Assembly: GCA_964569695.1 (NCBI GenBank)
Contig: CAZMUA010000029.1
Coordinates: forward strand, 1 to 12,557
DNA from: UBA8106 sp964569695
Lineage (GTDB): Bacteria > Acidobacteriota > Vicinamibacteria > Vicinamibacterales > UBA823
Direction: 5' to 3'
DNA: 12,557 nt
A program made the position numbers and the translations under genes. The notes below the pieces were generated by a model. It did not search any database. It saw only the letters and a list, made by a program, of their open reading frames with translations, and had not been told where the DNA came from. Every line of letters begins with the position of its first letter. Positions within the stretch are counted from its first letter, which is position 1. This document shows positions 1 through 8,407 of the stretch, piece after piece.

Positions 1-54
1 CGCGCGTGAATGGCATTCACGAGGTCACGGGTTCGACCCCCGTCTGGTCCACCA
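1..54 (+). tRNA. tRNA-Ala(GGC), 3' part only
   Basis: The 5' acceptor strand and D-arm lie outside the window. What remains folds as a tRNA: anticodon stem CGTGA (5-9) with TCACG (17-21), seven-base loop 10-16 with anticodon GGC at 12-14, variable loop AGGTC (22-26), T stem ACGGG (27-31) with CCCGT (39-43) around the loop TTCGACC, acceptor strand 44-50, discriminator A51 and an encoded CCA at 52-54. Anticodon GGC reads GCC, alanine. The loop has A32 and U38, the pair known to be conserved in tRNA-Ala(GGC), which supports the identity. No T-rich terminator follows. I saw no second copy of its 3' end in the window, so there is no sign of an element integrated here. Confidence 0.92.
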
Positions 55-88
55 TTTCACTCCACGACTCGTGTGCCCTTCACGGATT

Positions 89-1156
89 TCAGTATTCTTC
101 AAACATTCTTCGAATTGCCCTAATATCTCTAGTGTGAGTTAGGGCAAGCATCAGAAGAATTCGAGCCTTTAATGGTGCATGATCTAGTGCGGCTATGCGG
201 TATCTTTCTGCAAGTTGCTGTTCCTCAGTAAGAGGCTGATCTTCTCTGGTTGTTCTAGGGGTAATGCGCCCGCTACCGGTTCTGGTGCTGACGACGACAA
301 AGACGCCCTGTTGATAGGCATAGGTTATTGCTTCCCTTTGATCTCGACTTGTAGCTCCAGCGCCAGCTGAGGCCACGACCAGGCCACGCGCCCCGGCATC
401 TACAGCTGCCTTGATGAGATCCCCGGAAGCCCCCTGATAGACGCTAAGAATATCGACCCTGGGCAGTACCTCGATTGAAGCAACATCGAATTCACTGTCA
501 CTTGTATGGCGTCTAAGCACTTCTCGATAATAAACCACCCGATCGTGATCAACTGTTCCGAGAATACCGTAACTCCGAGTCTGAAATGTATGAAGAAGTC
601 TCGCGTCAGTTTTGGTGACTTCACGAGCAGAGTTAATTTCATTATTCAGGACTACGAGTACACCCTTATTTCTAGACTTTGAGGAGGCAGCGGTCCTGAA
701 TGCTTGCCGCAGGTTCGCGGCACCTTCGTACCCAAGAGTGCTTGGATTTCGCATTGCCCCAACGACAACCACCGGACGCGGATTGTTAACCGTCAGATGC
801 AAGAAATAGGCGGTTTCTTCCAAGGTATCCGTGCCACTGGTAACCACGATACCGGCAAGTGCGGGGTCTGCTTCGAACACCTGATTGATTCGTTTTGACA
901 ACTGCAACCACTGTTCCAATGTGAGGGCACTGCTGGCTACATTTGAAAATTGTTCGAATTCTGGTGTTACATACTTATCAAGATCAGGGATGTGGTTCAC
1001 CAATTCACCAGCAGTTAGGCGACCGCCACTCTGGTTCGAAATCGTTCCACCTGTAGCGATTAGCAGTACACTCGGCACGTCTTGGCCGAGGTCGAAAGCC
1101 AGTGGCTTGGATGCAGAAAGCAAGCCCAATACGACGATCGTTAGCAGGCGATTCAT
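89..1156 (-). CDS. Exported type II-like L-asparaginase
   Basis: A 355-residue protein of the asparaginase/glutaminase family, which hydrolyses L-asparagine to aspartate and ammonia. Residues 1-20 form a Sec signal peptide (basic start, hydrophobic core, likely cut after KPLA), so it should act in the periplasm like E. coli AnsB. Aligned by eye with AnsB, the catalytic residues are present: Thr38 in ATGGTI, Ser75 in the substrate loop, Thr109 and Asp110 in SGTDT, and Lys182 in VTKTD. The C-terminal domain ends in the usual form (RILLMLALTHT near 332-342). Odd point: the mobile active-site loop after ATGGTI is about four residues shorter than in AnsB, and the position of AnsB Tyr25 appears to be Leu47. 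The ATG at 1154-1156 has a G-rich Shine-Dalgarno (complement of 1161-1167) four bases upstream. The small gene 1232-1447 lies 75 bases upstream on the same strand and may share its transcript. Family call is firm; substrate preference (Asn versus Gln) cannot be read. Confidence 0.93.
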   Translation of the reverse strand: MNRLLTIVVLGLLSASKPLAFDLGQDVPSVLLIATGGTISNQSGGRLTAGELVNHIPDLDKYVTPEFEQFSNVASSALTLEQWLQLSKRINQVFEADPALAGIVVTSGTDTLEETAYFLHLTVNNPRPVVVVGAMRNPSTLGYEGAANLRQAFRTAASSKSRNKGVLVVLNNEINSAREVTKTDARLLHTFQTRSYGILGTVDHDRVVYYREVLRRHTSDSEFDVASIEVLPRVDILSVYQGASGDLIKAAVDAGARGLVVASAGAGATSRDQREAITYAYQQGVFVVVSTRTGSGRITPRTTREDQPLTEEQQLAERYRIAALDHAPLKARILLMLALTHTRDIRAIRRMFEEY

Positions 1157-1231
1157 GGTTCCCCCCTGTAAACCAAATTAAAAGGGCACCGCATGCGACC
1201 CATTCAGGACAGTGCGGGGTCTCTATGTTAA

Positions 1232-1447
1232 CTATATAGACTTTATGGACTCACCATGCGCGATTCTGAGCCACTTTCTCAGATGGCAGGCGGCTTCATT
1301 GGGTGTCGGGCCGTAAAAAGGCATCAGAGCGGACGTCTCCCCGGAGACCCGAGCTAAGCGAGCACGCCATGTATTGGCATCGACTGGGGAAACCTCGATG
1401 AGGTAAGCCTGCCCGTTGATGGATTCTTCAAAGCGATGAACGATCAC
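1232..1447 (-). CDS. Small protein of unknown function (71 aa)
   Basis: I do not recognise a named family. The 71 residues look like a compact beta-beta-beta-alpha domain: FEESI, AYLIEV and WRARLARV as strands, LMPFYG as a further strand, then a helix NEAACHLRKWL. There is no signal peptide or membrane segment. The pattern W-x-A-x-L, a gap, then G-(5)-A-(4)-R-(R/K)-W recurs in the protein encoded at 8408-8596, which supports both as real genes. The strand-strand-helix plan with G-x-(T)-x-x-EA recalls HicB-like domains, but this is weak and no HicA partner is present. The start is GTG at 1445-1447; an upstream ATG in frame is followed at once by a stop. No clear ribosome site is visible, so a leaderless start is possible. 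It lies upstream of, and in line with, the asparaginase gene. Confidence 0.62.
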   Translation of the reverse strand: MIVHRFEESINGQAYLIEVSPVDANTWRARLARVSGETSALMPFYGPTPNEAACHLRKWLRIAHGESIKSI

Positions 1448-1607
1448 GACGATTACATAATTAATGAAGGTAAGTATTGATATGAGGTTGTGATTCTATT
1501 GATTCAAGCGATGAGATCAAGCGGAAGAAAGCACGAAGATGGTGACGGTGTTCAGGATTGAATAATTTTTGGAGCGTTCCTGAAGAAAGAAAATTTATGT
1601 CATCAGC

Positions 1608-1669
1608 GTATCCACAGTGCATCCGCTGTTCTTCCACATTTTTTCCACAGCCACTTATTCACATTCACA
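1608..1669 (+). promoter_or_regulatory. Cluster of five DnaA-box-like elements
   Basis: Five same-orientation elements end in CCACA or TCACA: GTATCCACA (1608-1616), TCTTCCACA (1630-1638), TTTTCCACA (1641-1649), TTATTCACA (1655-1663) and ACATTCACA (1661-1669, overlapping). Two fit the consensus TTWTNCACA exactly (1641-1649 and 1655-1663), two have one mismatch and one has two. End-to-end spacings are 22, 11, 14 and 6 bases; the first two are about two and one helical turns. An AT-rich stretch lies directly to the left, and genes point away on both sides. This layout fits a replication origin or a DnaA-controlled region. There is no dnaA, dnaN, gidA or rpmH in the window, so origin status is unproven; chance in a T-rich region is the alternative. 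Confidence 0.42.
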
Positions 1670-1777
1670 GATGAGGCCTCTGACGCCTTGCAACTGTGAC
1701 TTTTTTCGCTGCAGTTTCATTGTTTTTTGTTATCTCCTGAACGTTGTACCGGCCTTTGAACTCTGACCACGACCTAC

Positions 1778-1806
1778 TTGACGGGTTGCGACAGGCGAAA
1801 TACGCT
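1778..1806 (+). promoter_or_regulatory. Candidate sigma-70-type promoter for addB-addA
   Basis: TTGACG at 1778-1783 matches the -35 consensus at five of six bases. A 17-base spacer leads to TACGCT at 1801-1806, which matches the -10 at only three of six. Transcription would begin near 1813 and leave a leader of about 98 bases before the GTG at 1911. This is a pattern match only; an unrelated promoter inside the T-rich part of the region is just as possible. Confidence 0.3.
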
Positions 1807-1910
1807 GAGTGCGGTTTCCATGTTTTTATAGACATTGTCGGCAAGGACGTTCGCGCTAGATGCTTGGACGTGACTGGTCGTAACGCTTTTCTAGTAATGA
1901 CGAGATTACG

Positions 1911-4900
1911 GTGATCACGCCCCGTCGTACCCGCCTGTTGCGAGCGGTTGATCTTCACGCGTTTCAACGCAAGATCGCTGAAGTTGCGAGCTCCAACGAT
2001 CCATGGACAGCGCAGGACTGCGTGGTCATGGTACCGACTCATGCCGCGACGGAACAACTTAAGCGCACGCTGGAATATCTGCGCTTTACTCCTGACCACC
2101 CAAAGCAGAAAACGGCCGTTGCCGGATCGCACCTGATAGCGTGGCCTCATTTCGTGACTCGCCGTGCCTGGTACACATTGATGCACGGACGTTTAAAAAG
2201 TCCACCTCGACTGCTAACGGATATTGAACGAGAAGTCCTGCTCCAATCTGCCTCGGAAGACACAATACGGTCTGGGGTAGAGCCGCCATTTGAAGTGCGA
2301 CCCGGGTTATTACCGGAAATCCTAGTGTTTTACGACACTCTTCGACGTCAGCATAAGACGGTCAACGCGTTTGAGCGGGTAGTAACTGAACAATTGGAGC
2401 TCGATGTTGAACTTGATCGGGGTGCGCGTCACCTCCTCGAACAGACTCGGTTCTTGGTGTCGGTCTTTAGGGATTTTGAACAAAAAATTGAAGAATCGGA
2501 TGGCCTGGACGAGCATGCTTTGCGCGCATTGCTTTTAACCAACCCGTGTCTACAACCGGTCCGGCATGTGGTTGTGACTGTTCCTGATCAAGCCGCCTCC
2601 GAGAATGGTCTCTGGCCAGCCGACTTCGATTTGCTGACGCGATTACCGGGTCTCGAACGGGTCGATGTCATTGCAACAGAACAGATGCTGCAGTCGGGTT
2701 TGCTTGAGCGCATTCGCGAGCGACTGCCAGGCATTGAGGAAGAACAATGCAGTCGCCTAACGGACCCGACTCCTGTGCGGTTGATGATGGTCGATGGCAA
2801 ACGGTGCCGGGTTGTCCGCGATCGAGAAGAAGAACTGATTGCGGTGGCCAAAGATGTCAAATGGGCTCGACAAGACGGGCCAGAATCTGGCGATGGCGTT
2901 GATATCGCTGATGACAGCACAGCCGTGGTATTTCAGCGACCGTTACCGTATCTATATCTGGCAAAACAGGCATTTGGGGCGTGCGGTGTGCCGTTCGAAA
3001 CATTTGATTCCCTGCCGCTTGCCGCGGAACCATACGCTGCGGCACTGAATCTCGTGTTTGCATGCATCGATTCGAAATTTTCGCGGTCAGATCTTGTTGC
3101 CCTGCTGCGCTCACCACATTTTAAATTCCTTGTGGATGAGTCGGCAGTAACATACGAGGAAGTTAGTGCGCTTGATCGCCATCTTGCTCAATTCCCCTAC
3201 GATGATGTTCCAATTGAGCTAAAACGCCTACTGACAGAAGCGCAACCGGTTCAGGATCTGATCCAGCGTGCTGCACGTGCTGCCCTCAAGATTGTGGAGG
3301 AACTAACACGCTTAGCGTCGAGGGATCGGACCTCCGTACTGCTGACAAGTGTGCTCAAATTCTTGACCAACCATGCGACTGTTTACGATGAGACCGACAG
3401 TGTTGACCGACGGCTATTACAGGTACGCGCGAGAATGCATGGCGTGCTGCATGATTTACGGACTGCCCACGTGAGCCATCATGATCCAGAGGCTGACCTT
3501 GCTGAGGTCTGGGCGAACATTCAAGTGTGGATTGAACAGCCGGCAGTCCAGTTGGAATCCGATCACGATCAGGGAGGCGTTCAATTGCTTGATGCGCAGG
3601 CAGCCTGTTACGGAAGTTTTACGTCAGTCACGATTGTGGGCTTGATCGAAAAGGACTGGCCGCAACAAGGCTCTCGAAGCATTTTTTACCCCTCATTAAT
3701 GCTCGAGAAATTCTTTCAATTCTCGTTAGTGTCCGAGAAACTTCCTGAGTCAAGCCAAGTGGCGAGGAATCGGGCAGAGCGTGCGCGCTTCCGAGATCTT
3801 CTGGGTTTGTCAACCGACCAGCTCCGGTTATCGAGTTTTACGCTGGACCATCTCGACCAGGATGAGTTAGTCAGTCCGTCGACGTTCATCGAGACTCTTA
3901 AAGCCCTTCCGGAATCTGAGCAACCGCTATCCAATGTGAGCCCAGTCGATGAGGAAGCACCTTCCACACGCATCAAGATCGACGAAGCCCTGATGCTGGG
4001 CACGGTCGACCCGTCCGTTGTGCAGGGAGAAGCGGCTACATGGTTGTCTCTCCGGCTGGCGACCAATGATTTGTCTAAATCGAAGCGTTCGTTGAGCCAC
4101 GAAAACGGACCTGAAGGAATAACCTTTTCACCAACCAGGGTAGAACGGTACCTGGCATGTCCATTCAAATACTTCGCGGGCAAAGAACTAGGCCTGGAAG
4201 AAGAACGCGAAGAATTTTCTCGGGTGTCGCCCTTGGATCGCGGGACTTGGCTTCACAAAATTCTCCAAGAATTCTACAGGGATTGGCAAGAGGCTATTAA
4301 CGCCGAGAATATCGATCTTGCACTGGATCGCTGTGCTCGCGTGATGGAGGAGGTCTTAACAACGCACGAGACAGCGAAGACGCTCCCTCAAGCTGAACGT
4401 GCTCTTGAACGGAGTCTCTTCCTAGGATCGATTGCCAAGCGAGGACTCATCGACCGAGTGTTACGGTTCGATGCGGAGCAGGACTTAGCCGTAGTTAAAC
4501 GGTTACTCGAGCACGAGCTTAACGACAAGTTCAAGTTCAAATCCTCTTCGGGAACGCGCTCAGTGTCTCTTCATGCGATTGTGGACCGCATTGACTTGCT
4601 CCAGGACAACACGTTTCGAGTGGTTGATTACAAGCTCGGTTCGGCCCCTAACCCTAAACTTGCTGTTCAGTTACCGATTTATGCCGTCTGCACTGAACAG
4701 TATCTCGCCGATCGACGAACTGATGGGCCCTGGAAGGTCAAAGACGCCTATTACCTTGCGTTCAAAAAAGAAGGTCTGGCAGCGCCGATGGTCAAAAAGG
4801 GTGAGCTGGAACAGGCGCTCGACGATGGACAGCAGCGGTTTTTGGACGCAGTGGATGGCATTTCCCAGCAAGAATTTCCCGTTCGCCCGGCGGAGCCCTT

Positions 4901-4961
4901 TAATTGTAAGTATTGCGGCTACTCAACCGTCTGCCGCAAGGAGTATGTTGAGGATTCATGA
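1911..4961 (+). CDS. addB: AddB-like PD-(D/E)XK nuclease with Fe-S staple
   Basis: A 1016-residue cytoplasmic protein, the likely AddB partner of the helicase encoded just downstream; AddAB resects double-strand breaks for RecA loading. The N-terminal three quarters is helicase-like but degenerate: the first strand reads VVMVPTHAA (near 38-46) with no GxGKT, so ATP binding is not expected, as in proteobacterial AddB. A late helicase-like strand VTIVGLIEKDWP precedes the nuclease. The C-terminal RecB-type nuclease shows RGTWLH (His782), DRID (Asp892/Asp895), VVDYK (Asp906, Lys908) and QLPIY (Gln920, Tyr924). Four cysteines, Cys750 in YLACP and Cys999, Cys1002, Cys1008 in CKYCGYSTVC, match the Fe-S cluster that staples this fold in AddB. 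Start: GTG at 1911; an ATG at 1897 is out of frame and the next in-frame Met is residue 40, inside the first strand. The ribosome site is weak. Symbol given on architecture and neighbour; overall length is normal for the family. Confidence 0.86.
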   Translation: MITPRRTRLLRAVDLHAFQRKIAEVASSNDPWTAQDCVVMVPTHAATEQLKRTLEYLRFTPDHPKQKTAVAGSHLIAWPHFVTRRAWYTLMHGRLKSPPRLLTDIEREVLLQSASEDTIRSGVEPPFEVRPGLLPEILVFYDTLRRQHKTVNAFERVVTEQLELDVELDRGARHLLEQTRFLVSVFRDFEQKIEESDGLDEHALRALLLTNPCLQPVRHVVVTVPDQAASENGLWPADFDLLTRLPGLERVDVIATEQMLQSGLLERIRERLPGIEEEQCSRLTDPTPVRLMMVDGKRCRVVRDREEELIAVAKDVKWARQDGPESGDGVDIADDSTAVVFQRPLPYLYLAKQAFGACGVPFETFDSLPLAAEPYAAALNLVFACIDSKFSRSDLVALLRSPHFKFLVDESAVTYEEVSALDRHLAQFPYDDVPIELKRLLTEAQPVQDLIQRAARAALKIVEELTRLASRDRTSVLLTSVLKFLTNHATVYDETDSVDRRLLQVRARMHGVLHDLRTAHVSHHDPEADLAEVWANIQVWIEQPAVQLESDHDQGGVQLLDAQAACYGSFTSVTIVGLIEKDWPQQGSRSIFYPSLMLEKFFQFSLVSEKLPESSQVARNRAERARFRDLLGLSTDQLRLSSFTLDHLDQDELVSPSTFIETLKALPESEQPLSNVSPVDEEAPSTRIKIDEALMLGTVDPSVVQGEAATWLSLRLATNDLSKSKRSLSHENGPEGITFSPTRVERYLACPFKYFAGKELGLEEEREEFSRVSPLDRGTWLHKILQEFYRDWQEAINAENIDLALDRCARVMEEVLTTHETAKTLPQAERALERSLFLGSIAKRGLIDRVLRFDAEQDLAVVKRLLEHELNDKFKFKSSSGTRSVSLHAIVDRIDLLQDNTFRVVDYKLGSAPNPKLAVQLPIYAVCTEQYLADRRTDGPWKVKDAYYLAFKKEGLAAPMVKKGELEQALDDGQQRFLDAVDGISQQEFPVRPAEPFNCKYCGYSTVCRKEYVEDS

Positions 4962-5018
4962 TCGCGGTGGAGCTGGGACGCTATGAATAGCGTTGACAAC
5001 TCGGAGGCGTGGCATTAA
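4958..5018 (+). other. Linked mini-ORFs and ribosome site between addB and addA
   Basis: The addB stop TGA (4959-4961) overlaps an ATG (4958-4960) that opens a 10-codon frame ending at TAG 4988-4990. That frame overlaps an ATG at 4983-4985 opening an 11-codon frame whose TAA (5016-5018) directly abuts the addA ATG at 5019. The strong GGAGG at 5003-5007 lies 11 bases before the addA start and inside the second mini-frame. Either mini-frame could couple translation of the two large genes; they may equally be chance in a short spacer. Confidence 0.3.
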
Positions 5019-8000
5019 ATGAGATCTCAGACGGACTCGGATGCGTCGAAGAACGCAATAGATCCAGTAGATCCAGGGCGGAATGTCGTCGTGAAGGCGT
5101 CTGCCGGTACCGGAAAGACCTATGTGCTGGTGGAGCGCTACCACAAGCTACTGCGGGTTGGGGTGGACCCGGCGAATATTCTCTGCCTGACCTTTACTCG
5201 GCAAGCCGCCGCAGAAATGCGGGCGCGTGTCGTTAACAAACTCCGGGAAGACGACGACACCGTAGATGGGAAGGAACGCTGGCAGACACTGCAAGATAAA
5301 TTGGGAGATTTTAATATCGACACCATTGATGCGTTCTGTCATGGACTCCTCCATGAGTTTCCTCTTGAAGCCGGGTTGGAACCTAGTTTTCGGATCGCGG
5401 ACGAAACCGAGATCTATCGGTTTACAGAAGATGCCCTTGATCGGGTCATGCAGGAGGCTCCGCGCATCGCACAAAAGGACAGTGATGTCGCATTAACGTT
5501 AGCTGAAATGACAGCGCCCCAATTGCGTAAGTCTCTCAGCAATGAATTAAGGCGTCGTATTGACTCACGCAAGGCTCAAGAGCTTTTTGGTACCAAAGGC
5601 CGACGCACCGCCGAGCAGGTCGAGGAAGCCACCCGTCGAGCCTTACAGGAATTTTTCCAGTCGTTGCCAGGCGGTGTTGAGCGTTTTGTCAAAGAAGGCC
5701 CAATTGGCCATCCACGCTTTGCCATGTTGGCTCATGATCTTTCACGACTGTCCGATATAGATCGCCTGACAGGAGCCCAACTCCGAAGTTTGCTTGAACG
5801 GGTTGAAGCGCACTTTCTGACACTACCGCCAAAGCGAACGGCCCGCAAGCAACGTTGGAAAGAGAGAGATTATTCAGTCGATATGTTTCCATCACCCGAG
5901 GATCGAGATTCCCATTGGGAAGTGGTCAAGGAGTCGGGTAAGCGCCCGCACAATATTCAGAAAGTTAGTCAGGATTTTCGTGCTGGGCTGAATGGCGCGC
6001 AGGCGAGAGGCTTCTATCACCTCTTTAGCATTACAGAAAAAGCGTATTGCCAGTCACTTGAGCGTCATGGGACGCTCGATTTTCCAGAGCTGCAAGACCG
6101 AACCCTCAAGCTCTTGAGGCAGATGGATGAGTTTGCTCGGAGTCGATATCGCTTGGAGTGGAGGTACCGCCATGTGCTTATCGACGAAGTGCAGGATATA
6201 AGCCAGGCGCAGTGGGATCTGGTGAAGTTGTTAACCGAATCTTGGGGAGAAGGTCTTGGTCTGTCCTCGGAGACATCCATTTTTGCAGTGGGTGACCAGA
6301 AGCAATCAATCTACAAATTTCGGAATGCGAATGCACAGGTGTTTGACGATGTGGTGCACCACATCAGTCAGTTGCGTGCTGAGCAGGATGTCACGATGTC
6401 GATCAAGAAAAGTTGGCGGTCAGTGCGACCCCTGTTGAATTTTGTCAACGATCTGTGTGACGAGCTTCAAGAGGAAGAGCGGTTCGATGCCTTTAAATAC
6501 GGGTCGGAAGATCATTTCCGGATAAAACCGTCAACGTCCGACGATCATCAACTCAGTCTTGGTCTCGCGATCGCTGATGAGGAAGGACCATGTGCGGTGG
6601 CTGTGGCCCAGGAGATTCAGCGGCTATTAGACGATGGAAAAGTGAGGGATAAGAAGTCGGGCGAACCCAGACGAGTTCGGCCGGATGATGTCGGGATTCT
6701 TTTCCGGTCCCGAGCAAGTCATCGCGAGTTTGAGCGTGCATTGGCGGATCAAGGCATTCCAGCTGCAGTCTATAAAGGACTGGGATTTTTTGAGGCTAAT
6801 GAAAGCAAGGACCTCCTTGCCTTGATACGATTCTTGGCCGATCCTGCTTCAGATTTGCGCACCGCCGCGTTCCTGCGATCCGGATTTATCCGGTTATCGG
6901 ATGGAGCGCTTCAGAATCTGGCACCGCACCTTGCGAGTGCCCTTGTGGCCCCGGTAAGTCCGAAACAGATTTCTAAGCTTGATGATCACGATCGACGCAT
7001 TCTGGAACAGATTCGCAGCGCTGTAGCAACATGGCTGAAGCTGGTGGATCGAGTGCCGGCAGCGGACCTCCTTGATCGCATACTGCAGGAGTCGGCCTAT
7101 GTGTATGAGGTACCGCAAACCCGCAGTACGCAGGCGCTGGAGAATATTAAGAAAATGAGGAGTATGGTGCGGCGCATCCAAAATCGTGGGTATGCCACCT
7201 TGGCACGCATTGCCGATCACCTGGATACACTCTCGCTGGATGATGAGCCAAATGCCTTCGTGGAACCATTAAACTCCGTGCAGTTGATGACGATCCATGC
7301 GGCCAAGGGTTTGGAATTTCCTATTGTGTTCTTGGTGAATTTGGCTCGCGGGACTGGGGGAGGTCACGGTACTAGAGTTCGGGTAGTGCCTGCGCACGGC
7401 GGTCGGGACCCGTCGGTGTCTGTGGGAGAGTACAAGACACTCGAGGATGAAGACGAGACGGCATCAAACAAGGAAGAAACGAAACGGTTGCTCTATGTTG
7501 CGACCACACGAGCTCGAGATTACCTCTATTTTTCGTCAACGCTCGACGAAGGTGTAGTGAAGGGGAGGCCAGGAAGTATTGCCCAGGTGTTACCTGAGAC
7601 GTTTCTCTCCGTCTGCGAGCGAGCCGCGCAGGTACCGGAAACAGAAGACACTGTGCAATGGATGGTGAAAGGCAAGGGAACCCATAGCTTTCGGGTGTGC
7701 AGGGCGTCAGACACGGTGATCCCTAGACGAGATTCCGACAGTGACCGCACAGTGGCTAGCCGTGATAACGATTTTGCAACACTAAGTCCTCGAGTCCGGT
7801 TACCGCATGATGCCGCGTCAGTCGTCGGTTCTGTCGAATCTCCTAATAGAGCTCTGACTGAGGAGTCTTCGACGGCAGGGAAAAGCTCAAGGTTACTCGG
7901 CACGCTCGTGCACCGACTACTGGCTGTGCAGCAACGTCCAGAGGTGACACAGCCTGAGGAGATTGGAAGACGACTTCGAGAAATTGCGCAGCCGACCGAA

Positions 8001-8351
8001 AGCGTTGCGTTGGATGAAAACGACCATGCATTAAGTGATGCCGTGACCCTTTATCAAAATATTGCTGGGCAGGACGAAGTGGTGCAACTGTTACAACAGC
8101 CGTGCATTCATGAAGTTCCCTTTTCGTTTTTCCTACCGGGGGAAACACCACGGGTCATGCGAGGGATGGTCGATTGCCTGGTGAGAGAAGATGAAACCTG
8201 TGTTGCTGTCGTTGAATTTAAGACGGGGAAGCCTCGTGACGAGGACCGTGCCCAACTGGAGGAGTATAAGAAGGCCGCTCGAATGTTCTTCCCAGATCTT
8301 CAGGTGCGGGGGCGTCTGATTTATGCAGATCAACCTGCATCAGAAAAATAA
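5019..8351 (+). CDS. addA: AddA-like UvrD/RecB-family helicase-nuclease
   Basis: A 1110-residue SF1A helicase fused to a RecB-type nuclease, the motor subunit expected to pair with the AddB-like protein. Motifs in order: Walker A ASAGTGKT (27-34, Lys33), motif Ia FTRQAAAEM, a TIDAFCHGLL segment, motif II/Walker B DEVQD (389-393), motif III GDQKQSIYKFR (425-435), motif IV near KKSWRS, motif V MTIHAAKGLEF (757-767), and motif VI LLYVATTRAR (824-833). The nuclease follows: His965 in GTLVHRLL, Asp1052 in GMVDCL, Glu1066 and Lys1068 in EFKTGK, Gln1079 and Tyr1083 in QLEEY. All key residues are intact, so both activities are predicted. Because both subunits keep a nuclease, the pair is AddAB-type rather than RecBCD. 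The ATG at 5019 has GGAGG at 5003-5007. It lies 57 bases after addB on the same strand, so one operon is likely. The Val in DEVQD, where Phe or Ala is common, is a mild variation. Confidence 0.9.
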   Translation: MRSQTDSDASKNAIDPVDPGRNVVVKASAGTGKTYVLVERYHKLLRVGVDPANILCLTFTRQAAAEMRARVVNKLREDDDTVDGKERWQTLQDKLGDFNIDTIDAFCHGLLHEFPLEAGLEPSFRIADETEIYRFTEDALDRVMQEAPRIAQKDSDVALTLAEMTAPQLRKSLSNELRRRIDSRKAQELFGTKGRRTAEQVEEATRRALQEFFQSLPGGVERFVKEGPIGHPRFAMLAHDLSRLSDIDRLTGAQLRSLLERVEAHFLTLPPKRTARKQRWKERDYSVDMFPSPEDRDSHWEVVKESGKRPHNIQKVSQDFRAGLNGAQARGFYHLFSITEKAYCQSLERHGTLDFPELQDRTLKLLRQMDEFARSRYRLEWRYRHVLIDEVQDISQAQWDLVKLLTESWGEGLGLSSETSIFAVGDQKQSIYKFRNANAQVFDDVVHHISQLRAEQDVTMSIKKSWRSVRPLLNFVNDLCDELQEEERFDAFKYGSEDHFRIKPSTSDDHQLSLGLAIADEEGPCAVAVAQEIQRLLDDGKVRDKKSGEPRRVRPDDVGILFRSRASHREFERALADQGIPAAVYKGLGFFEANESKDLLALIRFLADPASDLRTAAFLRSGFIRLSDGALQNLAPHLASALVAPVSPKQISKLDDHDRRILEQIRSAVATWLKLVDRVPAADLLDRILQESAYVYEVPQTRSTQALENIKKMRSMVRRIQNRGYATLARIADHLDTLSLDDEPNAFVEPLNSVQLMTIHAAKGLEFPIVFLVNLARGTGGGHGTRVRVVPAHGGRDPSVSVGEYKTLEDEDETASNKEETKRLLYVATTRARDYLYFSSTLDEGVVKGRPGSIAQVLPETFLSVCERAAQVPETEDTVQWMVKGKGTHSFRVCRASDTVIPRRDSDSDRTVASRDNDFATLSPRVRLPHDAASVVGSVESPNRALTEESSTAGKSSRLLGTLVHRLLAVQQRPEVTQPEEIGRRLREIAQPTESVALDENDHALSDAVTLYQNIAGQDEVVQLLQQPCIHEVPFSFFLPGETPRVMRGMVDCLVREDETCVAVVEFKTGKPRDEDRAQLEEYKKAARMFFPDLQVRGRLIYADQPASEK

Positions 8352-8407
8352 TTTTATGAGGTGCGTAGCAGAGTCGCCAGATGAGTGATTGGAGTGCGGA
8401 GAGCGAA

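Larger units (their letters stand above)
1448..1910. other. Divergent intergenic region, 463 bases
   Basis: No credible gene was found between the minus-strand small protein and the plus-strand addB-like gene. The left part (about 1551-1600) is AT-rich, with runs such as aataattttt and aaaatttatg. A tandem cluster of TNCACA elements follows at 1608-1669, then T-rich patches around 1700-1730, then a candidate promoter at 1778-1806. A minus-strand reading frame that crosses 1665-2186 overlaps addB and has no family features, so it was left out. Confidence 0.7.

Noticed and set aside
1..54. tRNA-Ala 3' end as an integration site
   Set aside because: No integrase and no repeat of the tRNA end were found; the genes to the right look like ordinary chromosomal genes.
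63..73. Inverted repeat CACG-ACT-CGTG as terminator for the tRNA or asparaginase
   Set aside because: Arms are only four bases and no T run follows on either strand.
1232..1447. Toxin-antitoxin system around the HicB-like small protein
   Set aside because: There is no HicA-like partner next to it or to its paralogue.
1897..1899. ATG just before addB as its start
   Set aside because: It is out of frame with the protein; GTG at 1911 is in frame.
1665..2186. Minus-strand open frame of 173 codons
   Set aside because: It overlaps the start of addB antisense, has low-complexity basic composition and no family motif.
3716..4183. Minus-strand open frame of 155 codons
   Set aside because: It is wholly antisense to addB and rich in Ser and Arg, as expected for a shadow frame.
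1911..4961. addB as a broken helicase pseudogene because it lacks Walker A
   Set aside because: AddB proteins of several lineages lack Walker A; the nuclease and Fe-S residues are all kept and the frame is open.
1911..8351. Anti-phage defence island built on the helicase-nuclease pair
   Set aside because: Motifs and gene order match housekeeping AddAB, and no other defence gene or mobile element is nearby.
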